Counted from the first letter of the stretch, positions 1 through 10,017 are shown. The stretch: 64,000 nt of DNA from Flavobacteriaceae bacterium UJ101 (GCA_001880285.1 CP016269.1:2924501-2988500), one strand, 5' to 3'. The notes: a model not told the origin generated them from the sequence alone. Program-made: numbers and translations.

Positions 1-69
1 TTAAAATAATAATGAGATTTTGACTGTGTCAAAGGTTAACAAATGGTAGTTATGTATCATAAAAAGGAA

Positions 70-111
70 TTATTTGATCACCAATTGTTTTCTAAACTCC
101 ATTTAATTTTG
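70..111 (+). promoter_or_regulatory. Promoter/operator block of surface gene 1
   Basis: The block reads TTATTTGAT, 17 bases, then ACTCCATTTAATTTTG. It ends in TAATTTTG (104-111), which fits the Bacteroidota -7 box TAnnTTTG. The same two words with the same 17-base gap occur at 1390-1431 before the paralogous gene, so the block is conserved beyond what a -7 box needs. No good -33 TTG is shared by both copies. Confidence 0.6.
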
Positions 112-137
112 TCATATAAAACAATAATATATTAATA

Positions 138-1241
138 ATGGGGAAAAATTATTTTAAACACGTTCTTAGCATGTTAATGCAATTGGGGTTTATAGCTAGT
201 ATAAGTGCCCAAGTAGGAGTAGGGACTAATTCACCTAATAGTTCAGCTATTTTAGATGTAGATGTAAGCTCATTACCAGCTAATGGTAAGAAAGGTTTTT
301 TAGGGCCAAGAGTGGCATTGTCATCGAATACAGATCAAAGTACGATACCATCACCTGCAACAGGATTGTTGGTTTACAACTTAGGAACAGGAGGCTTGAG
401 TACAGAAGGTTATTTGTATTGGAATGGATCGGAATGGAGAAAGCTTAATAATGGGACAACGGTAGATCCTTCAATTACCAGTTTAGAATGTGGAGAGGCT
501 CAAATGAGTCCAGCAGCATTTACAGCAGGAGAAGCTTATAATGGAGTAATGACGGTACCCTATACAGGAGGTAATGGAGGATCGTATTCTTCAGGAACGG
601 GTATAGCATCGACAGGAAACACAGGTTTAACAGCGACATTACAAGCAGGTGATTTAAGTTTTGGAAATGGGGAGTTGGTATATACGTTAACGGGGACACC
701 AGCGCAATCATCACCTAATGCGGCAAATTTTGCATTAAGTTTTTTAACGGAGAGTTGTTCAGCAGCAGTAAGTGGAGATGTATTAGGAATAGGAGAGACG
801 GTAACAAAAGTAGTGACGATGCCAAATTCGGCGGCAGCGGGGACTTTATTATCTTCTTTATATTCTGATTTACCAGTAATTGATGGTTTACGAATGGATT
901 TAGCTATGGTGAATAATTCATTTTATGATCCGAGAATTTACAATGTAAGTGATTCGGAGCAACAGGTAAGTTATCAGACGTTTGCGACTCAGGTAAATGA
1001 GAATGAGACGAATTTAAATGTAACGTTAACGACTTCGACGACACCTGCGACAACTTTTGTACAGGTTGATGCGAATAATATTACATTTTGGACTACGAGT
1101 CAAGCAGAGGTATTAACGACGAATTTACAGGTAAAGGTAACGGATGGAGTATGGAGATGGTATGAGTTTAAATGGTGGGCGATGGAAATTACGGGTAGTA
1201 ATGAGAAGACTATATTTATGTCAGTAGTGAGAAAAGCCTAG
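138..1241 (+). CDS. Secreted surface protein with Bacteroidota-type repeat domain
   Basis: This 367-residue protein has a signal peptide (residues 1-24, cleavage likely after SAQ) followed by VGVGTNSPNSSAILDV, the usual N-terminus of Bacteroidota surface proteins of the tail-fibre/adhesin-like class. A short module ending LYWNGSEWRKL covers about residues 25-105. A cysteine-containing module with a GGNGG turn covers about 117-215 and is homologous to one in the next gene. The C-terminal 150 residues have no recognised family. The first ten residues (MGKNYFKHVL) are almost the same as in the next gene. From about base 780 codon choice shifts to ACG and GCG codons, unlike the neighbours. Function is probably cell-surface or exopolymer-related; this is inferred from the family style only. 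Confidence 0.8.
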   Translation: MGKNYFKHVLSMLMQLGFIASISAQVGVGTNSPNSSAILDVDVSSLPANGKKGFLGPRVALSSNTDQSTIPSPATGLLVYNLGTGGLSTEGYLYWNGSEWRKLNNGTTVDPSITSLECGEAQMSPAAFTAGEAYNGVMTVPYTGGNGGSYSSGTGIASTGNTGLTATLQAGDLSFGNGELVYTLTGTPAQSSPNAANFALSFLTESCSAAVSGDVLGIGETVTKVVTMPNSAAAGTLLSSLYSDLPVIDGLRMDLAMVNNSFYDPRIYNVSDSEQQVSYQTFATQVNENETNLNVTLTTSTTPATTFVQVDANNITFWTTSQAEVLTTNLQVKVTDGVWRWYEFKWWAMEITGSNEKTIFMSVVRKA

Positions 1242-1265
1242 AATTTAAATTTTAATAAAATATAC

Positions 1266-1303
1266 AAATGGTATTATAAGCTAACTTATAATACCATTTT
1301 TTG
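1266..1303 (+). terminator. Rho-independent terminator after surface gene 1
   Basis: A perfect 15-bp stem (AAATGGTATTATAAG) has a 4-base loop and is followed by a T run. It lies 24 bases after the stop codon. Confidence 0.85.
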
Positions 1304-1389
1304 TAAGCAACTGTTAATCAAAGGTATATTATTAAAAATAATACTATATCAAATGTTAATTTTTTTACTGTATATAAGTTAGGTAGTGT

Positions 1390-1431
1390 TTATTTGATTG
1401 ATCATACTTTTACAGACTCCATTTAATTTTG
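1390..1431 (+). promoter_or_regulatory. Promoter/operator block of surface gene 2
   Basis: This is the second copy of TTATTTGAT-N17-ACTCCATTTAATTTTG, with TAATTTTG (1424-1431) as the likely -7 box. The gap between the two words is exactly that of the block at 70-111, while the flanking bases differ. Confidence 0.6.
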
Positions 1432-1476
1432 CTTGTTAGTTATTGAAAATTAGTAAACTATAAATTAAAATTAATT

Positions 1477-3648
1477 ATGGGGAAAAATTATTTTAAGTAC
1501 ACTGCTTGTGTACTTATACAATTAGGTTTTTTATGGAACATCAATGCCCAAGTAGGTATTGGTACGAATAGTCCAAGAGGAGCTTTGGATATTAATACTA
1601 CTACGACCAATACACATGGGTTAGTATTACCAATCAATTCAGATCCGGAAACAATGACAAACCCTCAAGATGGAGGTAAACCTATTCCAGGTACTATAAT
1701 GTATGATAGTACAAAAGGATGTATTAAACTTTACAAGCCAACAAACGAATGGTCAGGATGCTTATTAGAAGAAACTGTATTAGGAGAATCATCAGGATCC
1801 TTAGGGGGTGAAGGGAGTACTTGTTCACCTATAATAGTAAATGGATCCTATACAGTTGATAAGGCTTTATCAACTATTAATACGGTAGAGGTTCAGGTAA
1901 ATGTTACGACTCCAGGGACTTATACTATTACAACAAATGAAGTAAATGGTTATAGTTTTAGTGGAGAAGGTACTTTTGGTAGTATAGGAACTCATACTGT
2001 AACATTAATAGGAACCGGGACACCAACAGCTAGTGGCACAGATTCATTTACCGTTACGTATGATGGGGGAACATGTACATTTAATGTCAATGTAGCAGCT
2101 AGTTCATCAACAGGAAGTTTACAAGGAGCACCAGGAGCATGCTTAGGAAGTTCCGTTCAAGGTACTTACACAGCTTCAACTGCTTTAGTATCAGGGAATA
2201 CAATAAGTGTAACAGTAAATGTTTTAACTACTGGCGCTTATAATATTAGTACAGATACAGTAAATGGTTATAGTTTTAGTGCATCAGGAACCTTTGGTTC
2301 CACAGGAACTCAAACTGTTGTTTTAAATAATAATGGAGGAACTCCTAGTAGCTCAGGAACAGACAATTTTACAATAACTTATGATGGAGCAACTACAGGA
2401 ACTTGTTCGGTTGATGTTACTGTTGTAGACCCTGTAGCAACGATAGATACATTAAATTGTGGTTCAGCAGTCGTAACGGGAAGTTTAGAGCAAGGTACAG
2501 CAGCAAGTGGTGTAAGTATATCGATTCCATATTCAGGAGGTAATGGTGGTGTTTATAGCGCAATAAATATTAGTTCAACTGGGGCTTCTGGTTTGACAGC
2601 TTCCGCTTCAACAGGAAATGTAGCCACAGGAAATGGTAATCTAGTTTTAGCAATATCAGGAACTCCAACAAGTGGAGGTACGGCTTCATTTTTAGTTACT
2701 TTAGGAGGGAAATCATGTACGGTAGAAATTTCAGTTAAACCAAGTATAGGAGGATTTAATAACCCAGCTAAAAGTTGTTTAGCAATATATAATGAATATC
2801 AAGGAATAGGAGAAACAGCTGTTGATGGAGAATTCTATATAAAGGGAAATGGTACGGATGCTGTTAAAACTTATTGTGATATGACAAATGGTGGTTATAC
2901 ATTAATACAGTCATATTCTGAATATCAATTATATGGAACAGGATCCAATACAGGGCCTGATGGATCTTTTTTATATTCAAATCAAGGATTATATGTTAAT
3001 GCAAATAGAAATTATACTGCAGCAGTTGGGGAATCAGGTACTGTGACCTATGAAAATTATCTTTTACCTTTAGCTGTAAGACAAAATGTAAGAAATAGTA
3101 CTACAGGAAACTTATATAGAGTTCGAATTGTACATGATGAGGCAAATGTTGCAAATAGCAACGATGATTGGGCTAAGAATAATTTTGCAGAATTTGATAT
3201 GTCAACGGCTGGTTCATATGATTTTATCGGAGGCGGCTTTGTTTCTAGATCACCTAAAGTAACAGGGAAAATATTTGGAAAAACATACCAGTCATTAGGA
3301 AATGATGCAGGAGGAAATTATGTTTCATTTGATGGTCAATCTTGGAATTATGCTGATGTCTATAATCAAGGTTATGCACGAGTAATTAGTCACCAACGTT
3401 TTGCACCAGATTATGCTTTCAGTTATATTACGAGTGATGGTTCTACAGTTAATAATGATTTAAATGAATTAGATGACGTGTGGGGATTATATTCAGATTC
3501 TACTTTTAATCACCATATAGGTAAATGTACTACTTCTGGAGGTGATGATTATCAAGGTGTAACAGATTGTTCTGGTAGTAGATCTAATCGAGCAGCACAC
3601 TCCTTTAATAGTGGTAAAGGTAGATTTGTACAATGGTTTGTTAAATAG
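1477..3648 (+). CDS. Large secreted surface protein with tandem repeats and a fibrinogen-like C-terminal half
   Basis: This 723-residue protein opens with a signal peptide (residues 1-24, ending NAQ), then VGIGTNSP and an N-terminal module (about 25-95). Two tandem modules of about 100 residues follow (about 118-210 and 215-318); both contain VNGYSFS, GTFGS and TYDG motifs and paired cysteines. A third module (about 325-425) is homologous to the cysteine/GGNGG module of the upstream gene. Residues from about 435 read SCLAIYNEY, DGEFYIKGNG and YCDMTNGGYTLI, the opening pattern of fibrinogen-related C-terminal domains. The canonical GGGWT is here GGYTL, and the rest is divergent. Likely a ligand- or glycan-binding surface adhesin. 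It is a paralogue of the upstream gene with its own terminator and promoter. Confidence 0.8.
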   Translation: MGKNYFKYTACVLIQLGFLWNINAQVGIGTNSPRGALDINTTTTNTHGLVLPINSDPETMTNPQDGGKPIPGTIMYDSTKGCIKLYKPTNEWSGCLLEETVLGESSGSLGGEGSTCSPIIVNGSYTVDKALSTINTVEVQVNVTTPGTYTITTNEVNGYSFSGEGTFGSIGTHTVTLIGTGTPTASGTDSFTVTYDGGTCTFNVNVAASSSTGSLQGAPGACLGSSVQGTYTASTALVSGNTISVTVNVLTTGAYNISTDTVNGYSFSASGTFGSTGTQTVVLNNNGGTPSSSGTDNFTITYDGATTGTCSVDVTVVDPVATIDTLNCGSAVVTGSLEQGTAASGVSISIPYSGGNGGVYSAINISSTGASGLTASASTGNVATGNGNLVLAISGTPTSGGTASFLVTLGGKSCTVEISVKPSIGGFNNPAKSCLAIYNEYQGIGETAVDGEFYIKGNGTDAVKTYCDMTNGGYTLIQSYSEYQLYGTGSNTGPDGSFLYSNQGLYVNANRNYTAAVGESGTVTYENYLLPLAVRQNVRNSTTGNLYRVRIVHDEANVANSNDDWAKNNFAEFDMSTAGSYDFIGGGFVSRSPKVTGKIFGKTYQSLGNDAGGNYVSFDGQSWNYADVYNQGYARVISHQRFAPDYAFSYITSDGSTVNNDLNELDDVWGLYSDSTFNHHIGKCTTSGGDDYQGVTDCSGSRSNRAAHSFNSGKGRFVQWFVK

Positions 3649-3677
3649 TATAGTAATAATAATTTAATAAAGGAATG

Positions 3678-3706
3678 GGTTAGCATTTAGCTAGCCTTTT
3701 CTTTTT
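3678..3706. terminator. Terminator hairpin shared by two convergent genes
   Basis: The stem GGTTAGC / GCTAGCC (one G-T pair, 5-base loop) is followed by TTTTCTTTTT on the + strand. The hairpin overlaps the last codons of the convergent pabB gene. Confidence 0.6.
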
Positions 3707-4985
3707 GTAAAAGAGTTAAAATAGAATGAGCTTTTGTTAAACATTCTTCATATTCTTCCTCTGGATTAGATAAGGCTGTTATAGCACCACCAACACTTAA
3801 TGACAAATATCTTGTATCAGCATTATATAGTAAACTTCGAATGATTACATTAAAATCAAAGTCATCATTTGGAGCAATGTAACCAATTGCTCCTGAGTAA
3901 ATTCCTCTTTTATGATTTTCAAAAAGTTCAATATATTTCATAGCATTTACCTTTGGAGCTCCTGTCATAGAGCCCATAGGAAAGTTTGCTTTAATAATTT
4001 CTATAGGAGATAATTTTTTTTCAACTTCACATTGAATAGTAGAAATCATTTGGTGTACTGCTTCAAATGTATAAATTTTACAGTATTCTGTTACTTTTAC
4101 TGAATTTCGTTTGGCTATTTTTGAAAGATCATTACGAACTAAATCCACAATCATGGTATTTTCAGCACGATCTTTAACAGAAGTTTTTAGATCATGAACT
4201 AAAAATGCATCTTCTTCTTTTGTTTTACCACGTTTACGAGTTCCTTTAATAGGTTGAGCAGTTAAAGTTTGTCCTTCTTTTTTTAAAAAACGTTCAGGAG
4301 AACTTGATAGCACATGCAAGTTTTCATGTTTTAAAAAAGTAGCAAAGGGTGACTTATTTTTTTTATTTAATTCAATAAATAAATTAATAGGTGATATAAG
4401 AATATTTTTATTAAAAAATTCAATACAATAATTGGCTTCATAAATAGCACCTAATTGAATTTTTTCTATGATTTGGGCACAATTTTTTAAATAAGAATTT
4501 TTTGATGTTTTACTAATTAAAGAAGTTGAAGTAAAGTGTGTATTAAAATTTAGATTAATTTCTTTTAAAAGTGTAACATCATAATCTATTTCATCAGCAT
4601 ATTTTTTTAAATAAGAAAATGTAATGGTATGATCTTTAACAAAAAGAATTTTTTGAGGTTGAAAAAATAACAATTCAGGAAAATCTAAAGTATCTTCATT
4701 TTTAGACGTTAAATTTTCGATATTGTTTTTTAAATCATATGAAAAATACCCAAAAATCCAGTCTTTTATTCCTTTTCTAAACTGTTCTAAAGTATCAAAA
4801 GCATTTTTAGTAGTATGCAATGATAAGGTGTTTTCAGCACCTTTTATAACCATAAAATCAAAATTTTCAGATTGATTAGGGTAATGATTTGAATCTAAAA
4901 TTAGTGAAGTAGAATTTTGGTTAGCCCACAAAAAAAAATGTTCTTTAGTTAATTCTAAATGGATCTTTTTTTCAAATCGTTTCAT
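3687..4985 (-). CDS. pabB: Aminodeoxychorismate synthase component I (PabB)
   Basis: The protein belongs to the chorismate-binding family and makes 4-amino-4-deoxychorismate for folate synthesis, together with a glutamine amidotransferase not seen here. The C-terminal half carries the conserved PIKGTRKRG, DRAENTMIVDLVRNDL and GSMTGAPKVNAM motifs. At 432 residues it is typical of stand-alone PabB rather than anthranilate synthase. I start it at 4985 (MKRFEKK) rather than at the longer in-frame 5039, because a -7 box TATATTTG lies at 4992-4999, which would place the transcript start only a few bases before this ATG. It converges with the upstream surface gene. Confidence 0.88.
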   Translation of the reverse strand: MKRFEKKIHLELTKEHFFLWANQNSTSLILDSNHYPNQSENFDFMVIKGAENTLSLHTTKNAFDTLEQFRKGIKDWIFGYFSYDLKNNIENLTSKNEDTLDFPELLFFQPQKILFVKDHTITFSYLKKYADEIDYDVTLLKEINLNFNTHFTSTSLISKTSKNSYLKNCAQIIEKIQLGAIYEANYCIEFFNKNILISPINLFIELNKKNKSPFATFLKHENLHVLSSSPERFLKKEGQTLTAQPIKGTRKRGKTKEEDAFLVHDLKTSVKDRAENTMIVDLVRNDLSKIAKRNSVKVTEYCKIYTFEAVHQMISTIQCEVEKKLSPIEIIKANFPMGSMTGAPKVNAMKYIELFENHKRGIYSGAIGYIAPNDDFDFNVIIRSLLYNADTRYLSLSVGGAITALSNPEEEYEECLTKAHSILTLLQKEKAS

Positions 4986-4991
4986 GAATGG

Positions 4992-4999
4992 CAAATATA
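4992..4999 (-). promoter_or_regulatory. -7 promoter box of pabB
   Basis: TATATTTG on the minus strand matches TAnnTTTG exactly and ends 6 bases before the chosen start codon. This implies a nearly leaderless mRNA. No clear -33 TTG is present. Confidence 0.5.
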
Positions 5000-5172
5000 A
5001 ATATTTTTTTATTGATGAAGAAACGTGAGAATAGTACAAAAATAAATTGAAAAGTATTCGTATAAATATGAGTTTTTGTTAATAAATAAATTCATTTACT
5101 GATCTATTTTTAAAAATAAGGAATAAAACGGGGGTTTTATCGATAACTTTTCAAAAAACAGGTAAAAATTAG

Positions 5173-5180
5173 TATCTTTG
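5173..5180 (+). promoter_or_regulatory. -7 promoter box of the E1 dehydrogenase gene
   Basis: TATCTTTG matches the Bacteroidota -7 consensus and lies 22 bases before the ATG. The -33 region lacks a clear TTG. Confidence 0.5.
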
Positions 5181-5202
5181 AAAAGAATTAACTTAAAGAT
5201 TT

Positions 5203-7629
5203 ATGACGATAGAATTAAAAGATTCAGAAAATAAATTATCCTTTAAAAATTATAAGCAAACATTATTAGATGATTTTCGTTTAGTAATGCTAAGTAGGGA
5301 ATTAAGTTTGATTGGAAGAAAAGAAGTTTTGAGTGGACGCTCTCAGTTTGGAATCGTAGGAGATGGAAAAGAATTACCTCAAATAGCTATGGCAAAGGTT
5401 TTTAAAGAGGGCGATTTTCGTTCAGGATACTATAGAGATCAAACCTTTATGATGGCTATAGGACAATTGCCTGTTTCACAATTTTTTGCGCAAGTTTATA
5501 CACATGCAGGTATAGAAAATGATCCACACTCAGGTGCAAGGCAAATGACTTGTCATTATGGGACACGTTCATTAAATGAAGATGGAACTTGGAAAGATTT
5601 AACAAAAATCAAAAATTCAAGTGCTGATGTTTCTACAACAAGTGGACAAATGCCACGATTATTAGGATTAGCACAAGCCTCAAAATTATATCGAAATTTA
5701 GAAAGTTTAAGTCATTTAACACATTTTTCATCTAACGGTAATGAAGTTGCTTTTGGAACCATAGGAAATGCCTCTTGTGCAGAAGGAAATTTCTTCGAAA
5801 CAATGAACGCAGCTGCGGTTATTCAAGGTCCTATGATTATTTCCGTTTGGGATGATGACTATGGAATTTCTGTTCAAAATGATTTACAAGTAGCAAAATC
5901 AGATATTTCCGAAGCTTTAAAAGGATTTCAAAGAACCCCAGATAAAAAAGGATTTGAAATTATTAAAGTAAAAGGTTGGGATTACCCCGCTTTAGTAGAA
6001 GCGTATGAAAGAGCTGAAAAAATAGCTAGAGAAGAGCATGTTCCTGTATTAGTACATGTTATAGAGTTAACACAACCACAAGGGCATTCAACTTCAGGAT
6101 CACATGAACGTTATAAATCAAAAGAACGTTTAGAGTGGGAACGAGAATATGATTGTATTGTAAAGTTTAGAGAATGGTTACTATCTATTGAAATTGAAGG
6201 TGAAAATATTTTTACAGAAGAAGAACTTAATACAATTCATCAAGAAGTAAAAAAAGAAGCCAAAGAAGCTAGAAAAGCAGGATGGAATGCTTTCCAAAAT
6301 CCTATGAAAGAATTGAAGAGTTCTTTTTTACAAGTAGTAGAACCTATTCTGGGGCAAAGTTCCAATAAAAACTTTATTCAACCTTTATTAGATAAGTTAA
6401 AAAAAGAACGTTTATTAAAGAGAGATATTTATACAATAGGAAGAAAAATTTTAAGAATTCTTTCTAAAGAAAATATCGATCGTTCGAAATTATCACAATG
6501 GTTAGAAGATAACTTAGCTAAAGATAGAGAATTATATTCCTCACACTTGTATAGTGAATCTAAGTATTCTCCTTTGAAAGTTGAAGAAGTAGAAATAGAG
6601 TATGCAGATGATGCCCCTATGGTAGATGCACGACTTATTTTACGTGATAACTTTGATGCATTGTTTAACAAACATCCCGAATTAGTAACTTTTGGAGAAG
6701 ATACTGGGAAAATAGGAGGTGTGAACCAATGTTTTGAAGGCCTTCAAGAAAAATATGGAGAAGAACGAGTAGGAGATACGGGAATTCGTGAGACAACAAT
6801 CTTAGGGCAAGGAATAGGATTAGCAATGAGAGGATTACGTCCCATTGCAGAAATTCAATATTTAGATTATATTTATTATGCAGCGTCTCAATTAACAGAT
6901 GACTTAGCAACAGTTCACTATCGTTCAGCAGGAGGTCAAAAAGCCCCTGTTATTGTAAGGACAAGAGGACATCGTTTGGTTGGGATTTGGCATTCAGGTT
7001 CTCCTTTAGGAGCTTTAGTAGGAATGTTAAGAGGAATACATGTTTTAGTGCCTCGTAATATGACGCAAGCAGCTGGTTTTTATAATACATTAGCTATTTC
7101 TGACGATCCTGCTTTGGTTATTGAACCTTTGAATGGTTATCGTTTGAAAGAAAAAATGCCTTCTAACTTAGGTGAGTTTAGAATTCCTCTAGGAAAAGTA
7201 GAAACAACGCGAGAAGGAAAAGACATTACGGTAGTAACATATGGTTCTACGTGGAGTGAGGTTACCAAAGCAGCTCAGGAATTAGCTGAATTGGATATAG
7301 AAATAGAAATTATTGATGCTCAATCTTTATTACCATTTGATTTAGATCATGATATTATAAAAAGTGTTCAAAAAACAAATCGTCTTGTGGTAATTGATGA
7401 AGATGTACCTGGAGGAGGATCTTCATTTATTCTACAAAAGATTTTAGAAGAACAAGATGCTTATCATTATTTAGATAGTAAACCTTTGACCATTACAGCA
7501 GTAGAAAATAGAACACCTTCAGGATTCGATGGAGATTATTTCTCAAAACCACAAGTAGAAGATATTGTGGAGAAAATATATGAATTCATGCAAGAAGTTA
7601 ATCCTGGTAAATATGAAGGAATCTATTAA
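5203..7629 (+). CDS. Fused alpha/beta E1 subunit of a branched-chain 2-oxoacid dehydrogenase
   Basis: This 808-residue protein is the thiamine-diphosphate-dependent E1 component that decarboxylates a 2-oxoacid and passes the acyl group to an E2 lipoyl protein. The alpha-like half (about 1-390) contains the TPP-binding region GNASCAEGNFFETMN (about 189-203) and WDDDYGISVQN (about 216-226). The beta-like half starts near residue 470 with the pyrimidine-binding domain (VTFGEDTGKIGGVNQ, IAEIQYLDYIYYA) and ends with a transketolase C-terminal domain (IIDAQSLLPFD, DEDVPGGGSS). The alpha-beta fusion is common in Flavobacteriia. The substrate is most likely branched-chain oxoacids (2-oxoisovalerate). 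No E2 or E3 gene is adjacent, so the substrate is inferred from the family only. Confidence 0.85.
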   Translation: MTIELKDSENKLSFKNYKQTLLDDFRLVMLSRELSLIGRKEVLSGRSQFGIVGDGKELPQIAMAKVFKEGDFRSGYYRDQTFMMAIGQLPVSQFFAQVYTHAGIENDPHSGARQMTCHYGTRSLNEDGTWKDLTKIKNSSADVSTTSGQMPRLLGLAQASKLYRNLESLSHLTHFSSNGNEVAFGTIGNASCAEGNFFETMNAAAVIQGPMIISVWDDDYGISVQNDLQVAKSDISEALKGFQRTPDKKGFEIIKVKGWDYPALVEAYERAEKIAREEHVPVLVHVIELTQPQGHSTSGSHERYKSKERLEWEREYDCIVKFREWLLSIEIEGENIFTEEELNTIHQEVKKEAKEARKAGWNAFQNPMKELKSSFLQVVEPILGQSSNKNFIQPLLDKLKKERLLKRDIYTIGRKILRILSKENIDRSKLSQWLEDNLAKDRELYSSHLYSESKYSPLKVEEVEIEYADDAPMVDARLILRDNFDALFNKHPELVTFGEDTGKIGGVNQCFEGLQEKYGEERVGDTGIRETTILGQGIGLAMRGLRPIAEIQYLDYIYYAASQLTDDLATVHYRSAGGQKAPVIVRTRGHRLVGIWHSGSPLGALVGMLRGIHVLVPRNMTQAAGFYNTLAISDDPALVIEPLNGYRLKEKMPSNLGEFRIPLGKVETTREGKDITVVTYGSTWSEVTKAAQELAELDIEIEIIDAQSLLPFDLDHDIIKSVQKTNRLVVIDEDVPGGGSSFILQKILEEQDAYHYLDSKPLTITAVENRTPSGFDGDYFSKPQVEDIVEKIYEFMQEVNPGKYEGIY

Positions 7630-7650
7630 ATAAAGTATAAAATAATTAAT

Positions 7651-7687
7651 AAGTGCTATCTCTAAATGAGGTAGCACTTTTTTTATA
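7651..7687 (+). terminator. Rho-independent terminator after the E1 gene
   Basis: AAGTGCTATCTC pairs with GAGGTAGCACTT (one wobble) around a 5-base loop, and the stem runs into seven T residues. Confidence 0.85.
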
Positions 7688-7698
7688 AATACAGTTTA

Positions 7699-7732
7699 TA
7701 AAAAAACCATTCCAAATTAACTTCAGAATGGT
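7699..7732 (-). terminator. Terminator of the DUF4293 gene
   Basis: On the minus strand ACCATTC and GAATGGT form a 7-bp stem followed by a T run. It lies just after the stop codon of the gene at 7761-8162. Confidence 0.6.
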
Positions 7733-7760
7733 CACACAAATATATAACTAAGTTGAATGT

Positions 7761-8162
7761 CTATCGAATACGGTCTACAGATTTTACAAGTTCATCATCC
7801 TTCTTAATAGCCTTATTAGCAAGAAATAAGAACACAATAGCTAATACTGCTATTACAATTGGTATGATTAACTCAATACCTTTCTCAGGAAAATTTATTC
7901 CTCCAGGTATATTTAGTAAACGGTATGTCAATAATCCAATTATAGACAAGTTTAAAAGAACGTTTAATCGATTTAATTTTATTTGAAACCCTCTTTTTCT
8001 AAATAAGAAAATAACAATTATAGCTAAGATACATGACCCTATGATCATTCCTAAAATTCCAAAATATTCTTCATTTATCCATTCATCATTAAAAAATCCA
8101 AACGTTGTACCTGTTAAAAGGGAAACAATAAATAAATAAATACTCTGTATTCTTTGAATCAT
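7761..8162 (-). CDS. DUF4293 family membrane protein
   Basis: This 133-residue protein has the DUF4293 opening MIQRIQSIYLF. About four hydrophobic segments are predicted (roughly 8-24, 38-52, 66-84 and 95-115), and the C-terminus is charged (KKDDELVKSVDRIR). The family occurs in Bacteroidota and often sits next to rho, as here, where it is divergent from it. Its function is unknown. A second ORF on the opposite strand of the same interval is a reading-frame shadow. Confidence 0.8.
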   Translation of the reverse strand: MIQRIQSIYLFIVSLLTGTTFGFFNDEWINEEYFGILGMIIGSCILAIIVIFLFRKRGFQIKLNRLNVLLNLSIIGLLTYRLLNIPGGINFPEKGIELIIPIVIAVLAIVFLFLANKAIKKDDELVKSVDRIR

Positions 8163-8331
8163 ATATAAATGCTAATTTCATGACAAATTTAAAAAAATAT
8201 CTCAATATAATGCTTATTAAGAAAAAATAATTGTATTATTGCATTGGAAATAAAAGAATTTACTTCATTTAATTATTATTTCCGTTTAATAATGACTCGT
8301 AATAAATTTCATACAAATTAAAATCATTTAA

Positions 8332-10017
8332 ATGTTTGACATTTCTGAATTAAAAAGCAAGAAAGTTGCTGATTTACATGAGGTTTCTGAAAAATTAGGT
8401 ATTCCAAAATACAAACAATTAAAGAAGTTAGATTTAATCTATAGAATCCTAGATTTTCAGGCAGATAACCCTTCTGCTGTAAAAGATTTGAAAGAAGTAA
8501 AATCAAAACCCGTTGCCAAGAAGCAAAATGTAAAACTTAAAGAAGAGCCTGTAGAAAAGCCTAAAAACGAATCTGAACCTAAAAAGAAAAGAGAAAGGAT
8601 TCAGAAACCAAGGATTACTCAAGAAAAAAAGGTAGTTGCTGATACAAAGGTTGAAGCTGTAACTTCAAAAAAGGAAGTTAAAAAAGAAAATAGACAAAAA
8701 GAAGGCAAGCAACAATTGGATCGAGAACAACAAAACCGAAAAAGTAATAGTAATAATCCGAATAATCCATTATTTAAAAACTCTAAGAATGAAAGACAAA
8801 ATTCTAGAAATGATAAGAGAAATCAGAATAATGGAAAAAATAATGGGTACCAAGGAAAAAATAAATTTAGAGCTCCTGATTATGAATTTGATAGCATCAT
8901 CGTATGTGAAGGAGTTTTAGATATAATAAAAGATAATAATAATAAAGAAAGTTACGGCTTTTTGCGTTCTTCAGATTATAGTTATTTATCATCTCCAGAT
9001 GATATCTATGTTTCACAATCTCAAATTAAATTATTTGGATTAAAAACAGGAGATACCGTAAAAGGAAATGTTCGACCTCCAAAAGAAGGAGAGAAGTATT
9101 TCCCATTAATTCGAGTAGCAGAAATTAATGGACGTTCACCCGAATATGTTCGTGATCGAGTTGCTTTTGAGCATTTAACACCATTATTCCCGCAAGAGAA
9201 ATTTAATTTAGCTGGGAAAAATAGTTCTATGTCTACACGTATTATAGATCTTTTCTCACCTATAGGTAAAGGACAAAGAGGGATGATTGTAGCACAACCT
9301 AAAACAGGAAAAACGATGTTACTAAAAGATGTAGCAAACGCCATTTCTAGTAATCATCCAGAAGTATATCAAATTATTTTACTTGTTGATGAACGTCCTG
9401 AAGAGGTGACAGACATGCAACGTAGTGTAAAAGGAGAAGTAATTGCTTCAACTTTTGATAAAGAAGCAAAAAATCATGTGAAAGTGGCTAATATTGTTTT
9501 GGAAAAAGCAAAACGTATGGTAGAATGTGGACATGATGTGGTTATTTTATTAGATTCCATTACACGTTTAGCTCGTGCTTATAATACTGTTTCACCTTCA
9601 TCTGGTAAAGTATTATCTGGAGGAGTAGATGCTAACGCTTTACATAAACCAAAACGTTTTTTCGGTGCCGCTCGTAAAATTGAAGGAGGAGGATCTTTAA
9701 CTATTATTGCAACTGCATTGATTGATACAGGTTCTAAAATGGATGAAGTAATTTTTGAAGAATTTAAAGGAACAGGTAATATGGAATTACAATTAGATCG
9801 TAAGATCGCTAACAAACGTATGTTCCCTGCAATTGATTTAGTTTCCTCATCAACGCGTCGTGATGATTTATTATTAGATGAAAAAACCGCACAACGTATG
9901 TGGATTTTACGTCGTCACTTAGCTGATATGAACCCTGTGGAAGCAATGGAGTTTGTAAAACAACGCATTGAACGTACACAAAGTAATGAGGAGTTTTTAT
10001 TATCAATGAATAGTTAA
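8332..10017 (+). CDS. rho: Transcription termination factor Rho
   Basis: Rho is the hexameric RNA-dependent ATPase that ends transcription. The 561-residue protein has an N-terminal Rho_N helix-extension-helix segment (about 1-45, [15 protein letters not shown]). A low-complexity Lys/Glu/Asn-rich insert follows (about 60-180), then the RNA-binding cold-shock-like domain (about 185-265) and the ATPase core. The Walker A motif AQPKTGKT is at about 321-328, and Walker B is in DVVILLDSI at about 402. The insert makes it longer than the roughly 420-residue E. coli protein, as is usual in Bacteroidota. A strong terminator follows. Confidence 0.97.
   Translation: MFDISELKSKKVADLHEVSEKLGIPKYKQLKKLDLIYRILDFQADNPSAVKDLKEVKSKPVAKKQNVKLKEEPVEKPKNESEPKKKRERIQKPRITQEKKVVADTKVEAVTSKKEVKKENRQKEGKQQLDREQQNRKSNSNNPNNPLFKNSKNERQNSRNDKRNQNNGKNNGYQGKNKFRAPDYEFDSIIVCEGVLDIIKDNNNKESYGFLRSSDYSYLSSPDDIYVSQSQIKLFGLKTGDTVKGNVRPPKEGEKYFPLIRVAEINGRSPEYVRDRVAFEHLTPLFPQEKFNLAGKNSSMSTRIIDLFSPIGKGQRGMIVAQPKTGKTMLLKDVANAISSNHPEVYQIILLVDERPEEVTDMQRSVKGEVIASTFDKEAKNHVKVANIVLEKAKRMVECGHDVVILLDSITRLARAYNTVSPSSGKVLSGGVDANALHKPKRFFGAARKIEGGGSLTIIATALIDTGSKMDEVIFEEFKGTGNMELQLDRKIANKRMFPAIDLVSSSTRRDDLLLDEKTAQRMWILRRHLADMNPVEAMEFVKQRIERTQSNEEFLLSMNS

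Noticed and set aside
7753-7986. Plus-strand ORF opposite the DUF4293 gene
   Set aside because: It is a shadow of the real membrane protein on the minus strand.
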